Both the position numbers and the translations under genes were made by a program. A stretch of DNA of 64,000 nt from Lunularia cruciata (Eukaryota; Streptophyta; Marchantiopsida; Lunulariales; Lunulariaceae): NCBI GenBank assembly GCA_948567375.1, contig OX419756.1, positions 67,098,333-67,162,332 on the forward strand, written 5' to 3'. The notes below the pieces were generated by a model. It was not told where the DNA came from and ran no database searches. It worked only from the letters and a program-made list of their open reading frames with translations. Positions 57,189 to 64,000 of the stretch are shown in pieces. The first letter of the stretch is position 1; each line of letters starts with the position of its first letter.

Positions 57189-60100
57189 ATGGGGGATTTG
57201 GAGTCTCAGGGCAATGAGTATGAGCAGAAAGCGGAGAAGAAGCTGAAAGGATGGGGTCTCTTTGGAAGCAAATATGACGATGCGGCAGAGCTTCTGGAAA
57301 AGGCGGGGAACTCTTTCAAACTTGCCAAAGCATGTGAGAAACTTGCGACCTCTTCCCGTCTCTTTATAGGGATGTACAACGCGAGCGATAACTTCAATTT
57401 GTATTCAGAATTCGTTCAAGTATTGGCCTTCGATCCGATGATCCATTCATAGAGGGTTCAATTACGGTTTGCGGGCATTGCATGTGCATGCTTATTAAGA
57501 ATTTGAGAAGTTGCAGGGTACAATGTATAAGTTCTGTGCATGTGATTAAAGTTGTGCTCTTGAGGATTAGGTCATTGATTGTTGAGGCCTTCATCTGATC
57601 TGTGCAGGGGATAAAGCTGCTGCGGTCTACATTAAACTTGCGAATTGCCACGCCAAGGTTTGTTGTCTGTGGGCTGGGTAACCCTAGTTGTTGAGTTCAA
57701 GAGAGCTTGACAAGGATGATCAATAACCACCTATATTGATCATCCTTGCCCATATATAGTCAGCTAGCCTCTCGATTATCGTCGTAATCGCTTTGATACA
57801 ACTTCAAATTACTATCCTTGAATACCATTGAAGTTGTGCTTGCTTTCTATTGGGTCATAATATCGTGACCTTATTGATTTTGATCAGCTTGAGAGCAAGC
57901 ATGAAGCAGCGTCTGCATTCGTGGATGCCGCCAACTGCTACAAGAAAACCCAACCACAAGGTTATTACCATAAACTTGACCAGTCGTAGGAAGATTCGTC
58001 TAGGTATGATATTAAACACTCGAAATTACATTCAGGTAAATATGTCTGGATACTGGGAGAACCTCCATGTAGTTGGTGTCACCCAGCCGACTCTAGGGAC
58101 CACAACTCCGAGGTTTCAATGTTCACCTCGTTGTGTCTAAGGTCCTGCTTGATGGCTACCCATAAAAGTGTGTTGTTCACGACGCCGCAACAGTTTCTTC
58201 TTTGTCTAGTTTGGTTTCGCTCCTCCCTTTGCTTCTCTTTTTTCCCGTGTAGTGCTTTCTGCTTGCATGGTTGTACAATGTTCGGGGAAGCTGTTCTCTT
58301 GATACATGCTTCAAGCAGTCCTTGCAGTGGCTTTATCATTTTCTGGCTCTACTGAACGAATGAGTGCTTCTTTACAGAGGCAATAAAAGCTTTGAATACT
58401 GGAGTTGCTTTGTACATGGAGATAGGACGCTTGTCTATGGCTGCGAAATACTTGAAGGTATGGTTATCAATTCTATTATCTTACCCTCATTGTCCAAGTA
58501 CCTCCGGATTTTGAAAATATCCGGTTGAGGCACATGCCTCATGACTTTGATAAAGTATTTATGGTGAGACGTATCTGCCTTGAAACTTTATGGAGACTAA
58601 CTTCATGTCTTTTGGCAAAGTGGAACCTCAACAAGTCTGTGTACAGTGGTCCACGCAGTTTTAACTTTCTTCTGATCATTGCCAAAGCATCTAGTGTGCA
58701 TCGTTCGTGTCATTCTCCACTTCAGTCCACTATCTAATGGTCGCTGACTCATTTGTCACATCAGGATATCGGTGATATATACGGCAAAGAAGAAGATGCC
58801 CAGAAGGCCATGGAGTACTACGAGAAAGCAGCTGACCTTTATTCTGGTGAGGAGGCCAATAGCACTGGCAATCAGTGCAGATTAAAGGTGGCGGAGTACG
58901 CTGCTGAGCTCGAACAGTGAGTGCTAACCCTGTAGTTGCTAATAATGTTTGAATTGGAACTCCTGGTAAAAAGCGTTTAGTTGATGATGTCACACATACT
59001 ATCATATAATCTATTATATGGTGAACTATTTTGCACACCACTTGTAGTTGGTACTTATTCTGACTCTTTCTAATCATGTAACAGCCATTTATCACTTTCC
59101 GTCGTACCATCGACCACCAAGCTAGATTGTTGGTAGGCTGTGTCGTCCCTTTATATTGCTGTAAAGATTCTCGATACTAATTTCTACTTCTCATATTTGT
59201 GATTGCAGATACCCCAAAGCAATAGAAATTTACGAGTTGGTTGCAAGGCAGTCACTGGATAGCAATCTTCTGAAGTACAGCGTGAAGGGATATCTTCTAA
59301 ACGCAGGTCTTTGCCACCTATGTGGCAGTGACGTTGTTGCTATACGCAATGCTCTGGACAAGTACCAGGTCAGGAATCCTTCTTCTCATGCGTGCAGAGG
59401 ATACCTTTCTTGGAAGTTTTCTCCAATGATTCTGATTGTTATTTTGCATTCATTAATCTTCTTGGATGTGCTCTCTGCAGGACCTGGATCCAACTTTCAG
59501 CAATACGCGGGAGTGCAAGTTTTTAGTAGTATTACTCTCAACCATTCTATCCGCCCTTTCTCTGCACTTACCGGACAAATAAGAATCATGTGCTAAATTC
59601 AAGAAGCAGACAATCTGGAGTGGTTTGCTTGATTTGCTGTCCAGCTAATTGTATGGTTCAAAGATTGTGCCTCTGCATTGCAGCTGTAGCTTACGACGAA
59701 TATTTTGTGTGAATTGCAGGACTTGGCTGTTGCAGTGGATGAGGTGGATGTTGGCAAATTCACTGATGTCGTGAAGGAATATGACAGCATGTCTCGATTA
59801 GTAAGTTTCTCCTGTACATTCTCTGTCTACATCGGCGATTTTGCAAAATCTGCGTTCCACAATGCTCTTCAAGTCTAAATCTAGGCCCTGGTTAGAGCAG
59901 GCCTATCAGAGTCATTCATTTGGAAACACGTACTTTACAAGGCGTGTAATTTCAGACGGCACAAGAATTGGAAAATATTGAAAGTTCGGAATAACGGGAT
60001 TTAAGACTCTCTGGTGTTTGTTTCTGTCTGTGCTAAGGTAGTTTGGATTGTTGTGGTCAGGGTTGACCAGAATCGTCTCTTTCATCATTTGTTGGCTTCG

Positions 60101-60509
60101 TACCACTAACTTTATTGGTCTAGAGCCTATTGTGTTTTATGGCTTGCTGATTCCCTTTCCGATAGTGAGTACTTATATCGCTTCTTGCTAAGAGAATATG
60201 TAAGTCCGGACCAAATTATAGGAATATAAAGAGCGTTGAACTTATCAGTACATACAATATTTCGCTACCAGCTCACACAGTGCGGTAAAATATTTCAATA
60301 GACGTAAAAGTCCGGTGGAAATTCATGTGGGTTGTGTGCGAGTCTGCAGTCTTATCTCCCAGGCGATCTTAGAATGTTGCACCATAGTCTGAGGAACCAC
60401 TCACTAACTTTGTCCTCTGGTTGGACAGGACCAATGGAAAACGATGCTTCTTTTGCGAGCAAAGAACGCCCTGAAGGCCAAGGAAAATGAGGAGGATGAA
60501 CTCACATGA
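57189..60509 (+). CDS. Alpha-soluble NSF attachment protein (alpha-SNAP), 9 exons
   Basis: Exons: 57189-57333, 57608-57657, 57888-57960, 58378-58457, 58765-58916, 59209-59368, 59481-59525, 59720-59800, 60429-60509. All introns are GT-AG and phases match, giving 288 residues, the usual plant alpha-SNAP length. Markers: [20 protein letters not shown] (N-terminus), [80 protein letters not shown], and an acidic end finishing in ELT. The penultimate Leu, needed in animal alpha-SNAP to stimulate NSF, is present. The protein folds as a TPR-like helical solenoid. It binds SNARE complexes, recruits the ATPase NSF and so recycles SNAREs after membrane fusion. The start ATG is the first in frame after the leader and gives the conserved N-terminus. 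Introns 3 (GTTATT) and 7 (GTAGTA) have weak donors. One residue, Ala in most homologues after KFL, is missing at the exon 7/8 join. Confidence 0.95.
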
Positions 60510-61010
60510 TGGACATGGCGATTCGCTCAAGACAGTCTGGAGATTTATCCCATTCTTCGTCGCTTGTCAATGGGTGGACTGGCTGTTCAGTTTGTCAAAC
60601 ACGAACAACCATCGAGACATGTAATTGTTGTGCTAGACATTGTTATTCTTAGGGTGGAGGAGCAGATTTCATGTTCTTTCTGTGATTTGGCTTGAATGGA
60701 AGAGCTTAGTGTGTATGTAAATCCATAATTCACCACGACTGACTTCCTCGATGAAATGTGTTGCTCCTTATTGCAATTCTTAACGCCACCAATCTTCTCC
60801 TTTGGTGGTATGGCGATTCGTCTTCTAGGAGCTGAGTGGATTGAGGTTCTTTAACGTTTTTCAGGTCACGTGTGCTAGTTCTTGTCTATTGACGGCATCC
60901 TGGACCTCTTTTCTCTCACTAAGATGACAAACAGGAGGAGGGTAGCGTATCCCGTGTATCAACAGCGATGATGTGTAATCAATAAAGCTAATAGGGACCC
61001 AAACTTTAAG
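60510..61010 (+). other. 3' UTR of alpha-SNAP with poly(A) signal
   Basis: AATAAA occurs at 60981-60986, about 475 nt after the stop. It is the first good plant-type poly(A) signal downstream, so the mRNA probably ends within about 30 nt of it. Confidence 0.5.
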
Positions 61011-64000
61011 CATTTAGCAGTCGAGACTTACGTCCGTATTTCAGTTGTAAGAACATTATTAGTTCAGAAGAGAAGTTGCTACCATTTCTTTATCTCCTGG
61101 TTTCTTCTGGGTTGTCCACCGGCAGTTTGCGTTTGCGCTTTGAAAATACAGGCTTGAATTGATGGATTATCTCTTCAAGCACTCATGATCCCCTGGAGGG
61201 AACTTGTATCCAAAGGTCTCCAATCGAATGATAGTACAATTTGGTTGCAATAATATAACCAATTTGGGGTTAAACAAGCTCCGCTGGATGATTCGTAATG
61301 GTTTCCGAATAAGTTTAGGAGCTCCAAACGAGATTTTGGTCCGTGAATGGTGTCTCGGGCATGGTAATCTCCGAGTTTCAGGGGATGCGCGATTTGAATG
61401 GGCTCAGGTTCGCAAGTTTGTGAGGACTGATCCACATTCTAACTCCTTCAATGTTGAGTTCCTCTGGTCCATCTAAAGCCTAAAGCTCAGCCGGAAATGG
61501 GTGCAGTATGAATCTTAAAACAAATAGGATATGCTTCCTATATGTCCTAAATATTGACTAAACATCTTTGAATATATGTCTCTAACAGCTTCGTCGCGCC
61601 CGTAACCCAACAACTGCCTTCGTGCTGGTTGTGGGTTGATGATGAAATTGGATGTTTCTTGGATTCTAAGGCAGCTCAGATCATAAGCTACAGTATAACT
61701 TTGTCCGGTTTATGACCGGGAAGACCCTGAGATGAATAGATGACTCTATGATCCGAAGATCAACAATTCTCGATGAGGCGGGATTATTAGGGGTTCAATT
61801 GGGTCAGGCCGGGTTCTGCATTGATTTTGTTATAATTTTGTGTAGTAGGTCGAGGGTGAACTTGATTATATTAGAGTTAAAGTACTTTTTGGTACGGCAT
61901 ACCAGATCCTTAGTTTCTTTTCAAATTCGCTCCATGTCCAAGACCTGAGGTACTTTCACTACTAGCACGAATTTTCATTCGCAGTGTAGCAAATTCTTCT
62001 ATTCTAGTTAAATCTAGTGAAATCATTATGTGCATGTTAGAGAGCAATGCCCACATTTCACAAGCAGATCCATGCAAAGCCTCGAGTGAGTCACTAATTT
62101 ACCCTTGAAATCTCCATGAACATAAATTAGGGCACTTGAGGTATGCTCAAAGGTCTGTTGTGGACCTTTGCTTAGGATGCAAACCTTGCTCAGGTTCCTC
62201 GAGTTTGGTTGGCCAACACTAGACTAACAGACAGACTTTTTTGTTACGTGTGTTGCTGGAAGAAAACGAATGGAAACTAAAGCAAGTAACAAGTAACAGA
62301 CAGACTTTAGTTTCCATTGGTTTGGTTCCATTTCCGAAATGTCATCTTTGTCATATTCCTCTTGAGCTAATTGTATATCCATTTCCAACATCACTTGAAT
62401 GCGGTCTTGGCTCATGGTACTCCTTGCGAATGATTATCCTCTACTTTCTTTGAAAGGTCAGTCCACTTCACCAAGTCCTTGCCTTGAGAGATGCTCTTTC
62501 TTAGTCTCTGCTGTACTCAAGTTCTCTCTTCTACCATTCAAATTGTAAGAGTTCAACTTTACAATTCTTTCCTTCATGCTTCTTATCTACATTCTCCATC
62601 ATTATTATTGTTTTGATGAGTTCCTAATAATTAGGATCATCTTGGGCCGAAAGTAGATGAATTCGCTTCAATAAGTGGAAATATATTTTGGTTTTCATAA
62701 AACTTAAATATTTCTTGGTGGATCATGGTGAATTTCAACTCCTTTTTTGAACACACTAGATCATTTTGGCAAAATTTTAGAATGCACTAACAACATATTA
62801 TTTTTTTAATTCTTCATAAGTGTAAATCTCATTTCCTGAAAAGGAGGACTGGAGTGAGATCTATGATGAATCTCCTTCTCAAGGCCACTTTCCATCATTT
62901 TTCTTTTCTTTTTGATAGAGTGCTCTCCTTTATAACAATTACTTTTTTCCTTTTATTACAACTTCAGTTTATATTACTTTGAACGTGAAAAAAATGTCTT
63001 TGTGGATGTCTTGCTCCATGAATGCTTTAAGTATTCTTAACGACTACTATCTTGAATTGTATTTCTATGTATAAAAAACTCTCTTTTCTATATGGTGGTA
63101 TAGTCACCACTTGTTCTTGGCTGTATGCCTAACTTTCCTCTAAACAAAGCAATTCTTGGCATCCCTTCCTACCAATGACCATCATATTGTCCCAAAAGTA
63201 TGCCACATTCATTGTTAACAAAGACAATACCTCCTTATGAATAATAGCTCTGCATGTTTAGGGCCGTAAGGTTTTGATCACCATCCAAACTTTGCTTAAA
63301 TAACAAACTTGTAATTTTCTAAACACCTTATAACCTCACTTACTTGGGTCCAAGCTTACACACTTTTATTTCTAGGTTCTTTGAACTAGCTTATCACTCC
63401 ATTACATTATAATGAACATCCTACAATTGTAGAAAAGTAGTGCATCAACTACCATTGCGTTTCTTTATTTGGCTGTGGTGAAACCAATGAAAATAAGTTG
63501 GACATTGATCACCTAAGTATTTATATTGATTTCTTATTTATCCAAGTTGGCATTATTTTTTTTATAGAGATAGGAGGGTAATATACAATACATACATTAT
63601 TTTACATATATTACATATTTCCATAATTATGTATTACATATTACATCCATTATTATACAATTTATATATATTTATATACAAATTATACAAACCCTCTCAA
63701 CTCATATAAGCTATCATAACTATGATAAAATCTATCAAAGTCTCCAACACATCCTCTTTTTCTCATTGACTCACAATTATATTACTCATACATTTTAGAT
63801 ACAAGTGATATGTAGTAGTTCTGAAAAAATCTCATCCCATTCCCAATTGTAATTGATAGACATGTTTCATCACGCTTATGCACATAGCCTTCCATCTTCA
63901 TCTTTATTTGTTTGTGGATTTGAATAGTAGAATCTCTATAAAATTCAAGGATTTTGGTTAGATTTACTTTCTTTAATGTTCCCTTTGAAACTTATGATGC
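61011..64000. other. No recognisable gene
   Basis: A 90-codon open frame at 61204-61476 (plus strand; GNLRVSGDARFEWAQVRKF) has a protein-like composition but no family that I recognise. An open minus frame of similar length overlaps it. From 62.5 kb the sequence is AT-rich, and 63560-63690 is a run of TATTACATA-like low-complexity DNA. I find no tRNA, rRNA or LTR ends. Confidence 0.45.

Noticed and set aside
61175-61476. Overlapping open frames on both strands as a gene or LINE fragment
   Set aside because: Neither strand shows RT, RNase H or other known motifs; kept only as an unrecognised open frame.
63560-63690. Possible replication origin or scaffold-attachment element
   Set aside because: Only low-complexity TATTACATA-like sequence; no supporting motif.

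Overview
The window looks like nuclear DNA of a streptophyte plant. Near the right end is a nine-exon alpha-SNAP gene with GT-AG introns of about 110-630 bp and a plant-like 288-residue product. Most of the rest, from about 0.4 to 53.5 kb, is LTR retrotransposons. Nothing in the sequence fixes the lineage; a bryophyte, lycophyte or fern would all fit. Nearly every retroelement reading frame is broken, mostly by C-to-T type changes.

The retroelement block is a nest that target-site duplications (TSDs) allow to be unpacked. Three families are used as names throughout. Family I is an unusual Ty3/gypsy-like element of about 9.4-9.9 kb. It encodes Gag with two zinc knuckles, protease, a DNMT3-like cytosine-C5 methyltransferase, reverse transcriptase, RNase H, integrase and a C-terminal PHD finger. 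It has 4-bp TSDs and oddly split terminal repeats. Family II is a 5.65-kb chromovirus with 423-426 bp LTRs packed with heat-shock-element-like motifs. Family III is a 6.6-6.7 kb chromovirus with LTRs of about 740-760 bp beginning TGTAATACC.

Layout: 1-99 is the end of a Family III LTR. 449-997 is a Family I solo LTR. 1171-51545 is Family I element 1 (minus strand), interrupted by three insertions: Family III element Y (4631-17036, plus strand), Family III element X (17778-35696, minus) and Family I element 2 (36562-47159, minus). Y carries one Family II copy (6789-12443). X carries two in opposite orientations (22943-28586 plus; 28667-34322 minus). Element 2 carries an unrelated solo LTR (41284-41975). 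To the right are a coiled-coil pseudogene (51.6-52.4 kb), a truncated Family II copy (52.4-53.5 kb), AT-rich DNA with a 29-bp inverted repeat (55846-55910), alpha-SNAP (57189-60509) and 3.5 kb without a recognisable gene.

The most interesting content is Family I. One element combines a DNA methylation writer (DNMT), a probable histone-tail reader (PHD) and an integrase, and its terminal repeats are arranged A1-internal-B1-A2-B2. Family II adds a textbook -1 frameshift signal between gag and pol and a heat-shock-like promoter in the LTR. These are reconstructions from decayed copies; no copy here appears fully functional.
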